Shown: positions 1 to 6,901 of the stretch, in pieces
Numbering within the stretch: the stretch's first letter is position 1
How the letters are laid out: every line of letters begins with the position of its first letter
DNA from: a virus
Strand: one strand, 5' to 3'
Length of the DNA stretch: 20,687 nucleotides
IMG/VR virus record: IMGVR_UViG_3300029319_006928
Location: 2,259-22,945 of that record
Notes under the pieces: generated by a model
Seen by the model: the letters and a program-made list of their open reading frames with translations, nothing else
Told to the model about the DNA's origin: nothing
Database searches by the model: none
Translations under genes and position numbers: made by a program

Positions 1-438
1 CATTAAGTCAAAGATCTCACCATGAATCTCCAAGTCCCTAATAGTATTTAGTATTACAGATTCTTTTGGACTGGTCAGTTTGTTAAAAGGACCAGGGTGA
101 GTTGTGACACGGATGTTGTTTTCCGCAGCAAACAAGCCAACTTCGTATAAGACTTCAGAAATTGCATCATAGTCTGGTAGTTGGTTTAGTTCGTATTCAG
201 AAGCCCAAGGTATAAGGTCTGAGGACATTCTATAGAAGTGAATGTTATTATCTTTGTTCCACTTCATAATTGTAAGCAAGTCCTTAGAGTTAAGAAGTGC
301 AAGTTCAGAAGCATAAGGCAAACCTTTCTCTTTGAATGTTCGCTTGATCATACTTCGGTTTGTAGTTATACGTTGTTTCTTTGGTCTCTCCGAGAAACCT
401 TTGTTAATACAAGCATAGCCCAAGTTGTAATTGGTCAT
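1..438 (-). CDS. uvdE: UV DNA damage endonuclease (UvdE/UvsE family), N-terminal part
   Basis: The reading frame opens at an ATG at 438 and runs off the window at base 1, giving 146 N-terminal residues. UvdE enzymes are TIM-barrel, metal-dependent endonucleases that nick 5' of UV photoproducts. Seen here are the family landmarks: LGYACIN at residues 6-12, the segment ending in MKWN at 58-61, HFYRMSSDLIPWASEYEL at 67-84, and THPGPF at 113-118, whose His114 fits a metal ligand. From memory, the Thermus enzyme has Gln-Tyr after HPG as base-probing residues, whereas this protein has Pro-Phe. The start is supported by GGAGG eight bases upstream and a consensus promoter immediately before it (467-495). 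The short leader suggests a single-gene or new transcription unit. Metal ligands in the missing C-terminal half cannot be checked. Confidence 0.88.
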   Translation of the reverse strand, partial: MTNYNLGYACINKGFSERPKKQRITTNRSMIKRTFKEKGLPYASELALLNSKDLLTIMKWNKDNNIHFYRMSSDLIPWASEYELNQLPDYDAISEVLYEVGLFAAENNIRVTTHPGPFNKLTSPKESVILNTIRDLEIHGEIFDLM

Positions 439-466
439 AAATCCTCCGTTATTTATTGATACATAT

Positions 467-495
467 AGTATAACACACTTGGAAAGATTTGTCAA
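467..495 (-). promoter_or_regulatory. sigma70-type promoter for uvdE
   Basis: On the minus strand TTGACA (495-490), a 17-base spacer (489-473) and TATACT (472-467). The bases before the -10 are TGTGT, giving an extended -10 character. The expected start of transcription is near 460, leaving a leader of about 22 bases before the uvdE ATG. It sits directly after the stop codon of the gene ending at 509. Confidence 0.85.
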
Positions 496-508
496 ATATT
501 TTTATTTA

Positions 509-1093
509 TTAATCAAAAGCGCTTCTTTTCATCCAATCATCTCGGAGGTCAAGGCCATAAAGTTTTTCTAATTCTCTTTTACGCTCAGTTTCTGTTTTTG
601 GTTGATTTATAAAAATTTTCTGACGTAATTTTATACGTTCAGAATCAAGTTTATCATACAGCTTGTCTATATCTTGATCTCCAAATTCAAACGATTTTGC
701 ATATTCTTTAAATCTATCCATATCTATTGGAGAATGAAAATCATCAGCATGACCTGTCATAACATAGTCAAACCAAGAACCGTGCTGCATTTCAACAGGG
801 GCGGTGGATTGAATGTTAAATGTCCTCATTTTGCTTGGGTCATGCTCTATATCAAGGGGTTCGTCCATGGAATCAGCTAACTCTCTTGCTTGATGGAAAC
901 CCTCTGGGTTCTGTGACCCTAGTTTGGTAAGTTTATCATGAAGTTCTGGGTAATTTATTGGTTGATCTTCATCGCCAAATGCTCTGATAGTTCCACCTTT
1001 GGGGTATTGTCTTCGTTTATCAAAGATCTGTCGGTTCATACTTCTATATTCTTCCATTATTAATTGTTCTAGTTTTTGTTTTGTTAGTTTCAT
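509..1093 (-). CDS. Leader-peptide paralog family protein A (unknown function)
   Basis: This 194-residue protein of unknown function begins MKLTKQKLEQLIMEEY. A longer frame reaches 1162, but the ATG at 1093 is preceded by GGAG and lies a few bases after the upstream stop (1096-1098), so the 23 extra residues are rejected. Its closest relative in the window is the gene just upstream (1096-1728). Both share the leader, an IFDKRR box, FGDEDQPI followed by YPELHDKL, and LAD..DEP. A third copy is at 11542-12168. The leader has an amphipathic helix pattern and ends in an I-x-E site that resembles T4 prohead-protease cleavage sites, so an internal virion protein is possible but unproven. The remainder is charged and soluble, with no membrane segment. 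Confidence 0.8.
   Translation of the reverse strand: MKLTKQKLEQLIMEEYRSMNRQIFDKRRQYPKGGTIRAFGDEDQPINYPELHDKLTKLGSQNPEGFHQARELADSMDEPLDIEHDPSKMRTFNIQSTAPVEMQHGSWFDYVMTGHADDFHSPIDMDRFKEYAKSFEFGDQDIDKLYDKLDSERIKLRQKIFINQPKTETERKRELEKLYGLDLRDDWMKRSAFD
1056..1093 (-). repeat. 38-base start-codon repeat, copy A
   Basis: Encodes the start of MKLTKQKLEQLIM. It differs from the copy at 12131-12168 at one base in 38 and from the copy at 1691-1728 at three. DNA identity this high, against divergent downstream sequence, points to recent copying or selection on the peptide. Confidence 0.8.
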
Positions 1094-1095
1094 TT

Positions 1096-1728
1096 TTATC
1101 TCCAAGTTCGTCCAACTAAATCCCAACCATATAAATCTTCGAGTTCTTGTCTTCGTTGCCAATTAAATCTTCGTCGATCTATATAATATTTAGAATTAAT
1201 ATCATTTCGTTCTGTTTCTAATTTTTTACGTAGGTTTTGTTTTTCTTCAGGTGTAGCTCTACTCTGAGGGAATTCATCTCTATCTTCACCCCATTCTATA
1301 TACCTTTCAAAAGTATCTTCGTCTATTTCATCTTCAAAATACTTAGTAAAACCTTTTCTTACATAGTGATACCATGTGCCGTATTCCCAATGCTCAGGTT
1401 TTGTTCCATAAGTATTTATGTTTGTTCTCGGATTGTATCTCTTCTCTGGAGCAAGAGGAATTGTTTTCATACCAGAAAATTTCCTGTCTATGGGTTCATC
1501 TAAAGTGTCAGCTAAATCTAATGCTTGTTTTCTACTTTCAGGATCACCTGAATAAAGAGTTCCAAGTTTATCATGTAATTCTGGATATTCTATTGGTTGG
1601 TCTTCGTCACCAAATACTCTAAAAAGTTCATCTCCGTGTTGTTTTCTTCGCTTATCAAAGATTTTTTGACTCATGGTTTTGAATTCTTCCATTATTAGTT
1701 GTTCTAATTTTTGTTTTGTTAATTTCAT
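1096..1728 (-). CDS. Leader-peptide paralog family protein B (unknown function)
   Basis: This 210-residue protein starts MKLTKQKLEQLIMEEF and is paralogous to the next gene downstream. It shares the IFDKRRK box, FGDEDQPIEYPELHDKL at about residues 40-56, and LADTLDEPID. Its ATG overlaps the stop of the upstream exported protein (ATGA at 1725-1728), indicating translational coupling. The middle is rich in aromatic and charged residues (for example EHWEYGTWYHYVRKGF), matching a similar block in paralog A (MQHGSWFDYVMTGH). Both copies therefore retain the same domain after the leader. No catalytic motif is recognised. Tandem duplication is the simplest origin of the pair. Confidence 0.8.
   Translation of the reverse strand: MKLTKQKLEQLIMEEFKTMSQKIFDKRRKQHGDELFRVFGDEDQPIEYPELHDKLGTLYSGDPESRKQALDLADTLDEPIDRKFSGMKTIPLAPEKRYNPRTNINTYGTKPEHWEYGTWYHYVRKGFTKYFEDEIDEDTFERYIEWGEDRDEFPQSRATPEEKQNLRKKLETERNDINSKYYIDRRRFNWQRRQELEDLYGWDLVGRTWR
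1691..1728 (-). repeat. 38-base start-codon repeat, copy B
   Basis: Second copy of the leader-coding repeat. It differs from copy A (1056-1093) at three positions, two of them silent or conservative in the encoded MKLTKQKLEQLIM peptide. Confidence 0.75.
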
Positions 1729-2216
1729 TCTTCATACTCCTTAATGTTAATAAGTAGTTTAACAACAGCTTGTTCGATTTCTCTTGCCGTGATTTCTGGT
1801 TTCTTTTTTATTAAAATTGGTGGCTTTTCAATCTCCGTCTTGAATGGTGCGATTGTGCCTCGTTCAACCTTAGTGCCCTTGACCGTTGTCTTTTGTGGAA
1901 TCTTTTCAATCTTGTATCGTTTGTGTATAATAGATTGAGATACAATCCTTGATTTTTCATCGTAAAGAAATATATTGATTTGATAAGTTTCTTCACCTTC
2001 AAATACAACTGTGTCGAGATACCATAGTCCCTTAACCATAGCACATTCTCTTGGTGGCATCATCTCACAATCAGCCCAATTAATAACAAGCATGTCTTTC
2101 TTTCTTGCATGAAAGTCTTTGTCAATAAAATAATGAACCACAGTTGTTTCCAGTTGAGTTGTCATTGGAGCAAACACAGTAGTTCCTAATGCCAAAGAGA
2201 TTAAAAAATAAATCAT
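1725..2216 (-). CDS. Exported protein of unknown function
   Basis: This 163-residue protein begins with a hydrophobic stretch (residues 2-16, MIYFLISLALGTTVFA) that looks like a signal peptide or anchor, although the n-region has no basic residue. The rest is hydrophilic. A predicted beta-rich middle (residues about 25-100, with two cysteines in DCEMMPPREC) is followed by a Lys-rich, Pro-containing linker and a C-terminal helix (REIEQAVVKLLINIKEY). Start and stop overlap the neighbours by ATGA on both sides, so it belongs to a translationally coupled chain from about 3682 to 1096. I do not recognise a family. The envelope or periplasm is the likely location if the leader is a real signal. Confidence 0.7.
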   Translation of the reverse strand: MIYFLISLALGTTVFAPMTTQLETTVVHYFIDKDFHARKKDMLVINWADCEMMPPRECAMVKGLWYLDTVVFEGEETYQINIFLYDEKSRIVSQSIIHKRYKIEKIPQKTTVKGTKVERGTIAPFKTEIEKPPILIKKKPEITAREIEQAVVKLLINIKEYEE

Positions 2217-2551
2217 TCATTCACCTTCCTTAAATTTTCTTCTGAAATGTATCGATGTTGACGGTTATTTTCTGAAATCAAGAGTTTATATTCAATAATG
2301 TAATAAGGCTCTCTTTCATCTGTTGGATAATCTACACCATAATCTCTACATTCATAAAATAAAATCCCGCAAACTAAACCATATTCTCCTTTCATTCTAT
2401 AAGATGAAGCACCATCATCAGAGCGAAAAGTGGTCTCGACTAAATCTCCTATTTCAAATTTAGGTATACGACCTTCCGGAAGTTTATCAACTTTTATTTG
2501 GTGAAAGTATTGTTCGATGTCGAAACCCTCCTCTACCGTATTGCTTATCAA
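2213..2551 (-). CDS. Small SH3-like (GDLV) protein of unknown function
   Basis: A 112-residue frame whose core is KFEIGDLVETTF (about residues 31-42), then YGLVCGI and YYIIEYKLLI. This has the spacing of small SH3-like barrel proteins seen in phages. Two other proteins in the window (2870-3352 and 8508-8786) carry the same xxGDLV core. The start is uncertain. The only upstream start codon is a TTG at 2551 lying 65 bases inside the preceding gene. A strong GGAGGG lies at about 2529-2534, but no ATG, GTG or TTG follows it in frame at normal spacing. The first residues may therefore be wrong, or an unusual start codon may be used. The stop overlaps the next ATG (ATGA). Confidence 0.7.
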   Translation of the reverse strand: MISNTVEEGFDIEQYFHQIKVDKLPEGRIPKFEIGDLVETTFRSDDGASSYRMKGEYGLVCGILFYECRDYGVDYPTDEREPYYIIEYKLLISENNRQHRYISEENLRKVNE

Positions 2552-2873
2552 GCTTCTTTTTAACTTGTTGAGCCATTTTAGCAGCAGTATTTATTATTTC
2601 ATCTAGATAAGGGTCTTTACCCCCATCATAATAAATAGTAAGAAAGCCCCATTTCATCTTAACTTGAACTATGTATCTTCTTTCTTCCATCTCTAGCTGT
2701 CTGTTTCTGTCTATGAAAGCTTTTGTTACAAAAGCCATAATCTCATCGTAATGTTCTATCGGTGAATAGTCATAACAGTTTCTATAGAGACTGATGCATT
2801 CTAACTCATATTCTCGATCTAAGTGATGGCACATTTTTTCGTTCCACACATAGTCATTTTTGTATTTTTTCAT
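2487..2873 (-). CDS. Small protein of unknown function
   Basis: This 128-residue protein has no recognised domain. The first half is rich in Tyr, Cys and acidic residues. The centre contains two beta-like strands (RYIVQVKMKWGFLTIYYDGG, about 66-85), and a predicted helix (DEIINTAAKMAQQVKKKL) leads to a basic C-terminus. The ATG at 2873 overlaps the previous stop (ATGA) and is preceded by GGAGG five bases away, so the start is secure. The 3' end overlaps the SH3-like gene by 65 bases. Nothing suggests enzymatic activity. Confidence 0.72.
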   Translation of the reverse strand: MKKYKNDYVWNEKMCHHLDREYELECISLYRNCYDYSPIEHYDEIMAFVTKAFIDRNRQLEMEERRYIVQVKMKWGFLTIYYDGGKDPYLDEIINTAAKMAQQVKKKLDKQYGRGGFRHRTILSPNKS

Positions 2874-3352
2874 TTTTCCTCCATTTTTTTAAGTTCACTA
2901 AATGTTACAAGATGACATTCTAAACCATCTGTTATTTCATAATCGTAATAAGCACAATCTAAAGGGTTGCTTGAAAACACATCTTTGATTAGCCATATCT
3001 TATTAAAGTCACAAAGCCCATACAAAGGATACCAATTAACAAGATCACCAACTTTATAGACTGATTTATCTACGATAACAGACGGATAATGTTTTTTGTA
3101 GCTGTTTGATACACCAGTCCCAAGTGAATTATAAACACTGTCAAATACTGGTAGTCTAAAATCATCGATGGTGGGGTAATAACTACTGCTAGACAGTCCA
3201 TGGACCAATGTCTTATAAACACCAGTGTTCCAGGTTTTAAATAAGCCATTTAAACCCCAATCGCAATCACACGGATCACATTCACAATATGGACACTCAC
3301 TAGCCACAACATTCACATTCGCAGCATTCTGATCCACATTTACATTTATCAC
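2870..3352 (-). CDS. Cys-rich and SH3-like protein, probably entered by frameshift or reinitiation
   Basis: The long frame runs from a GTG at 3352 and encodes a cluster SECPYCECDPCDCDW (metal-binding-like), then an SH3-like block VYKVGDLVNWYPLYGLCD and a C-terminal region. The first 15 residues of this frame (MINVNVDQNAANVNV) are the out-of-frame reading of a different Cys-rich frame that starts at the well-supported ATG at 3362. The natural N-terminus is therefore probably not the GTG at 3352. Either ribosomes shift +1 near 3300, or translation restarts at GTG 3307, which overlaps the upstream stop as GTGGCTAG, or there is a sequencing indel. The 3' part is well supported, and its stop overlaps the next ATG. 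Function unknown. Confidence 0.65.
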   Translation of the reverse strand: MINVNVDQNAANVNVVASECPYCECDPCDCDWGLNGLFKTWNTGVYKTLVHGLSSSSYYPTIDDFRLPVFDSVYNSLGTGVSNSYKKHYPSVIVDKSVYKVGDLVNWYPLYGLCDFNKIWLIKDVFSSNPLDCAYYDYEITDGLECHLVTFSELKKMEEK

Positions 3353-3362
3353 AATTTTTCAT
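3300..3362 (-). CDS. 20-residue Cys-rich peptide or first segment of the frameshifted gene
   Basis: ATG at 3362 overlaps the preceding stop (ATGA at 3359-3362) and has GGAG seven bases upstream, the same arrangement as the other coupled genes here. The frame encodes MKNCDKCKCGSECCECECCG, with 8 cysteines in 20 residues, and ends at TAG (3302-3300). The cysteine pattern continues in the +1 frame just past the stop, so this may be one protein read across a frame change. Read alone it would be a metallothionein-like peptide. Confidence 0.55.
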   Translation of the reverse strand: MKNCDKCKCGSECCECECCG

Positions 3363-3682
3363 CTTCTATCTCCTTTTTCAACGAATTTTTTTGCATAATG
3401 AAGAACTTCTTTCTCCAATCTTTCTTGATTTTTTTCAAGTTGTTTTAGCCTATCTTCCATTAGTTTAAATTGAACTTGACGATCAACAGCGTCTGAGCCG
3501 TTTTGGTTATCCATGTGAGCGACAATTTTTTCTAATGATTTGTTAGCATCATCCATCTTGTACTCCAATGCTCCAAGTCTCATTTCTGAGTCCCAAATCC
3601 ATACAAAACAAGGCACAATGATGATAGATAACAATACAGTAAAGCCTTTCCACGCATAATCTGCGATTTTTGATTTTTCCAT
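3359..3682 (-). CDS. Membrane-anchored coiled-coil protein, possible inner-membrane spanin
   Basis: This 107-residue protein has one N-terminal transmembrane helix at about residues 14-31 (FTVLLSIIIVPCFVWIW) with a short basic cytoplasmic start. It is followed by a long amphipathic, heptad-rich helix (about 37-100, for example KLMEDRLKQLEKNQERLEKE) that would lie in the periplasm. This is the architecture of i-spanins, which fuse the inner and outer membranes at lysis together with an outer-membrane lipoprotein. The adjacent upstream gene encodes a lipoprotein-like protein, which fits but does not prove this. A holin accessory or another membrane coiled-coil protein is equally possible, since no endolysin or holin is recognised nearby. 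Start ATG at 3682 has GGGAGG. Confidence 0.75.
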   Translation of the reverse strand: MEKSKIADYAWKGFTVLLSIIIVPCFVWIWDSEMRLGALEYKMDDANKSLEKIVAHMDNQNGSDAVDRQVQFKLMEDRLKQLEKNQERLEKEVLHYAKKFVEKGDRR

Positions 3683-3716
3683 GACATAAATCCTCCCTAG
3701 TCTGGTTAATAAATAG

Positions 3717-4616
3717 TTACTCGATGTGCCCAGTGCCCACCACTTCCCAAATTTGTAAAGTTTCCATATAGGAATTATTTATGTCTGTCTCTACAAGACC
3801 TATCTCGAATCGTTCGATGTGTATTGCAACCAACGACCATGTTGGATAATTTAAGTATTGTGAAGGGATGAACATTGCCCCGTTATCTGGTCCAAAGCAA
3901 GAAATTTGACCCAACAAGGAAGATCCATCGGACGAATAGATACCAAGAGTTATCATCATTTTGCTAGTTGTTCTAACAGGAGCCCAAGTAATAGTAAAGC
4001 CCGAACGACGAACAGCTGCTTCAAAAGCATAGGAAGGGTCAACCCAAAGCATTGTATACGGCTCAATGTAGTCAAACCCTTCAACTGTTGTAAATTGAAA
4101 TGAACCCTCACTTGTTTGCACATTATAAACAGCATTTCGTTGCAAATGTGACTCCCAAATGTTTTGCGATGTGTAAATTCCAGCTCCACTTTGATAAGCA
4201 TCAAATTGATGATTTTGATTCATAACTTGTATTGTTTGTCCAACTTGCATTGGCACCGTCGACGGTGTTGATCGATAAAGATATGGATCACAAGTACCAT
4301 CTTGTGGTATCCATGAATTCCAAGAATCTGATATTGGTTGGTGAACCTGCAATTCATATTCAACAGTTAGTTCTTGAGTCTCTCCCATACATGCAGGACA
4401 AGCAATCTGTCTAAGATACATAGTTGATAATCCTGTAACTCCTGCTCTTTGTTGCTCATAAGACGGCTCTGAACCAACTTCAGCGGATGGTTGTGGCGCA
4501 ATAGCAACAGGCTCTCCCGGCTCTCCAACACCAATTGATTGACCTGTTTCTTCTTCTATTCTTTTTATAATTGACACATCCGAATCACATGCCCATAATA
4601 ATAATCCTAATAACAT
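3717..4616 (-). CDS. Exported lipoprotein-like protein of unknown function
   Basis: This 299-residue protein starts MLLGLLLWACDSD, a very short hydrophobic leader ending in a possible lipobox LWAC (Cys10) followed by Asp. It lacks the usual basic n-region, so the lipoprotein call is tentative. A Pro/Glu-rich linker (about 20-55) leads to a beta-rich body with paired cysteines (CPACMG at about 74-79) and many Trp, Tyr and Ser residues, as in surface or periplasmic beta-sandwich proteins. The ATG overlaps the previous stop as TAATG, with GGAG in front. It lies between the J-domain gene and the membrane coiled-coil gene. It could be a host-like surface lipoprotein, a superinfection-exclusion factor or an outer-membrane spanin partner. 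No family is recognised. Confidence 0.75.
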   Translation of the reverse strand: MLLGLLLWACDSDVSIIKRIEEETGQSIGVGEPGEPVAIAPQPSAEVGSEPSYEQQRAGVTGLSTMYLRQIACPACMGETQELTVEYELQVHQPISDSWNSWIPQDGTCDPYLYRSTPSTVPMQVGQTIQVMNQNHQFDAYQSGAGIYTSQNIWESHLQRNAVYNVQTSEGSFQFTTVEGFDYIEPYTMLWVDPSYAFEAAVRRSGFTITWAPVRTTSKMMITLGIYSSDGSSLLGQISCFGPDNGAMFIPSQYLNYPTWSLVAIHIERFEIGLVETDINNSYMETLQIWEVVGTGHIE

Positions 4617-5185
4617 TATAACTCCAAATTAAATAATTGTTTTAAAAACTGCTTTACAAGTGATACTTTGCAATCTTCAGTTTCGCACTCCTGTAGTCTC
4701 CAGGAATACATAGTCTTGTTTTTTTTAATAATCTTTTTTAATCTCTCTGCTTCACTTTTCATAACGGGCAATACTTCATCTAAATCTTCAGGTATGATTC
4801 CGTATTCCTCTGCTATCTGGAGCAACATTGCCCAATCTCCTTCTTCGAAAGCAGCTGAAGCTGTTTTGAAATCTAATGTGGTACCTTCGTGTTTATCAGG
4901 ATGTGTTACTTTTGCAACTTGTTTAAATAAAGAGTGAAACTTTTTTTTCTCTTTTTTCTTTTCTTCACTTAAAACTATTATGCCAGCTTCATCATTTTTC
5001 AAATCTGAAAAATTTGGCTGCGATAAAAATTTTGAAACTCGAGTTTCGTGTTTTTCATTTAACGCTGTCAAATTTAGGTTGTTATCTTGACACCATTGTC
5101 TATAGAACAATTCAAAGTCTTGATGAGCTATGCTCAATACTTCTTCTTGATATGACAACTCTGATCTTAAAAATTTTAATTCCAT
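4616..5185 (-). CDS. J-domain (DnaJ-like) protein
   Basis: The protein carries a J-domain core FKQVAKVTHPDKHEG, with the HPD tripeptide that contacts Hsp70/DnaK, followed by a helix (TASAAFEEGDWAMLLQIAEE). It lacks the G/F region and zinc domain of full DnaJ, so it is a minimal co-chaperone that could recruit host DnaK. A long N-terminal helix with many charged residues precedes the J-domain. Start choice: an open frame extends to a TTG at 5254 and an ATG at 5227, but the TTG is part of a promoter -35 box and the ATG overlaps its -10 box. A transcript from that promoter would begin near 5219, so the first available ATG is 5185 (190 residues). It lacks a clear Shine-Dalgarno, so 5227 remains possible on read-through mRNA. 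Confidence 0.8.
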   Translation of the reverse strand: MELKFLRSELSYQEEVLSIAHQDFELFYRQWCQDNNLNLTALNEKHETRVSKFLSQPNFSDLKNDEAGIIVLSEEKKKEKKKFHSLFKQVAKVTHPDKHEGTTLDFKTASAAFEEGDWAMLLQIAEEYGIIPEDLDEVLPVMKSEAERLKKIIKKNKTMYSWRLQECETEDCKVSLVKQFLKQLFNLEL

Positions 5186-5225
5186 AATATGTTTTTTGTA
5201 TTTTTTTCTTTTTATCTGATAATTC

Positions 5226-5254
5226 ATTATAACACATTTAATCCATTCTGTCAA
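5226..5254 (-). promoter_or_regulatory. Consensus sigma70 promoter for the J-domain operon
   Basis: Perfect TTGACA (5254-5249), a 17-base spacer and TATAAT (5231-5226) on the minus strand, with TGTGT before the -10. The -35 half lies inside the last codons of the upstream nucleotidyltransferase-like gene (stop at 5238). Expected transcription start is near 5219. Confidence 0.87.
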
Positions 5255-6140
5255 GTGCTATTGAGCCAAATTCTTTAAATTTCATTAACCAGTCTGGTGG
5301 TCGAATAGTTTTACTAGCAAGATTAGAACATAAATAGTTTCTATAATTTTGCCAAGAAGATAAATCATAAAAATCTTCTACCTCAAGTTTGTTATCTGTG
5401 TTTAGTTCTGTGAAAACATCTTCTAAACCAAACCAACGTGCTGAATATCTTTCTTCTAATGGTAGTTTGTTTCTAGGTATTCCATCTTCGTCGGTTTCAT
5501 TTGTAAATTTTCCCGTGCCTTTTCTTAAATTTCTACGAAACTTTATAAATTCTTCTTTACCAAATGAAAAACTAGTGTGTATTCCTTGCTCTGGTGTTTG
5601 TTGATTGTGAGTAATGAGAAAATTTTTGGAGGAAGAAATTTTTGGGCGGTGCTGTCGTAAGATTTCTGGATCGAAAAATCCATAAGGAAAAGAAACCCAA
5701 TATTTATTGGGATAAATCCATTTAGATACTGTAGCTGAAACTTTAAAGGCGGAAAGTGCTCCTTCTATTACTGACCAAGCTAAACAATCTCTTCTAAACC
5801 TATTCTTTGGATGAACTGGTACATAAAAAATTGGTATCCTTCTTTGGTTAGCTGTTGGTTGTGGGTCCATACTGCGCCATGCCCAAACAGGGTCTTGTAT
5901 GTAATCACCTATTCTATGTCTAACCAGTGGTGCGGTGTCTTCATAAAGACAAACCCAGATAGTTTCACAACCTGCCCAGGCACACTCCATAATAGCAGCT
6001 TCAATCATTGTATAGTTAGGTGCTATTGGCATCATAAAGTCAGGCCACTCCATGCCAAAATCAAGAGATTGACCTCCACAAGGTACTATTCCGGCGAGGT
6101 GGTAAGATGAGCCATTAACATTTTTTGTGTCAAATTCCAT
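5238..6140 (-). CDS. Nucleotidyltransferase-like (GT-A fold) protein
   Basis: In this 300-residue protein, residues about 14-65 (LAGIVPCGGQSLDFG, then MMPIAPNYTMIEAAIMECAW, AGCETIWVCLYED) match the opening of nucleotidyltransferase folds: a strand, a Gly-rich loop, and a helix ending in AG...IWV. The usual G-x-G-x-R and Lys of active sugar-nucleotidyltransferases are not present in standard form, so catalysis is uncertain. The rest includes WAWRSMDPQP, FYVPVHPKNR and KYWVSFPYGFFDPE, conserved-looking aromatic stretches. I recall similar unnamed proteins in marine T4-like phages. It overlaps the upstream Rossmann-like gene by 55 bases, so the two are probably co-translated. AGGA lies eight bases before the ATG at 6140. 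Confidence 0.72.
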   Translation of the reverse strand: MEFDTKNVNGSSYHLAGIVPCGGQSLDFGMEWPDFMMPIAPNYTMIEAAIMECAWAGCETIWVCLYEDTAPLVRHRIGDYIQDPVWAWRSMDPQPTANQRRIPIFYVPVHPKNRFRRDCLAWSVIEGALSAFKVSATVSKWIYPNKYWVSFPYGFFDPEILRQHRPKISSSKNFLITHNQQTPEQGIHTSFSFGKEEFIKFRRNLRKGTGKFTNETDEDGIPRNKLPLEERYSARWFGLEDVFTELNTDNKLEVEDFYDLSSWQNYRNYLCSNLASKTIRPPDWLMKFKEFGSIALDRMD

Positions 6141-6901
6141 AGGTTTGTTCCTTTATTGTTCTTCCATGATAAGATTTCCTCAATTGATAGTTTATTATTT
6201 TGTTCTTCAAAGACTTCACGATACATGTGCTCAATAGAAATAGCATAATGAAGAACTTTGCCTTTTCTATTATAGCCATTTGCTCTTCCTCTTATACCCA
6301 CTCCTTTCATCATCTGAAGTGTCTTTATACGAGTGTAGGTGGGTGACCACTCTATGTTGTTCAGAGACTCTCTAGACACCCTAGAGACTGCACAAACGTC
6401 CTTGACATCAGACCTTGTACGAGGTCTAGTTGATCTGTGGAATAAGAGTAAGTGACACAAATCTTCATCAGGGTTGGGAATAACTTCCCAATCATGCCGA
6501 GAACCAGAATGTACGGCAAACCAATCATAAACCATAAGATAGTCTTTTGAATCTCTATCAAATTCAATTAGTTTATTATAATTGACAATCATTTTTTTAT
6601 TATCTAATCCAATTATGTTTATAAAGTCATCTTCTATTCTAAAAGATTCTATATTGTTGGGAAAAAGAACCAAACCAGACATAGCCAAAAGGAAAGATAA
6701 TCGATCCCACACTTGAGACTTTTTATGCTGTCCTTTCTTAGCAAATCCGATGAAAGAAAGATCCCAATGCGATGGTACTTCATCTAAAACAAAAGGCACA
6801 TGAGCGACATCGATCAAAATTGGCAGATTTTTTTTATAAGCATATAATAAAGCAGTTAAAGATCCACCAAGGACTAATTCATCAAAGTAAAATTTATTCA
6901 C
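6086..6901 (-). CDS. Rossmann-like dinucleotide-binding-type protein, unknown function
   Basis: This 271-residue protein starts at a GTG at 6901 that overlaps the previous stop (GTGA), with AAGG upstream. The N-terminus DELVLGGSLTALLYAY (residues 7-22) resembles the strand-glycine loop-helix of FAD/NAD-binding folds (GGSxxA), and is followed by LPILI as a second strand. The middle contains HSGSRHDWEVIPNPDED and FHRSTRPRTRSDVKD, and the C-terminal half contains RIKTLQMMKGVGIRGRANGY. No complete oxidoreductase signature is visible. Its 3' end overlaps the nucleotidyltransferase-like gene by 55 bases in a different frame, suggesting that the pair works together, perhaps in a modification pathway. 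That role is inference. Confidence 0.7.
   Translation of the reverse strand: MNKFYFDELVLGGSLTALLYAYKKNLPILIDVAHVPFVLDEVPSHWDLSFIGFAKKGQHKKSQVWDRLSFLLAMSGLVLFPNNIESFRIEDDFINIIGLDNKKMIVNYNKLIEFDRDSKDYLMVYDWFAVHSGSRHDWEVIPNPDEDLCHLLLFHRSTRPRTRSDVKDVCAVSRVSRESLNNIEWSPTYTRIKTLQMMKGVGIRGRANGYNRKGKVLHYAISIEHMYREVFEEQNNKLSIEEILSWKNNKGTNLWNLTQKMLMAHLTTSPE

Noticed and set aside
238-459. Plus-strand open frame of 73 codons
   Set aside because: It is antisense to the clear uvdE frame and has no ribosome site; all plus-strand frames in the window overlap well-supported minus-strand genes.
3126-3143. TTGACA and TATAAT close together within the Cys-rich/SH3-like gene
   Set aside because: Spacer is only about five bases, not usable as a sigma70 promoter.
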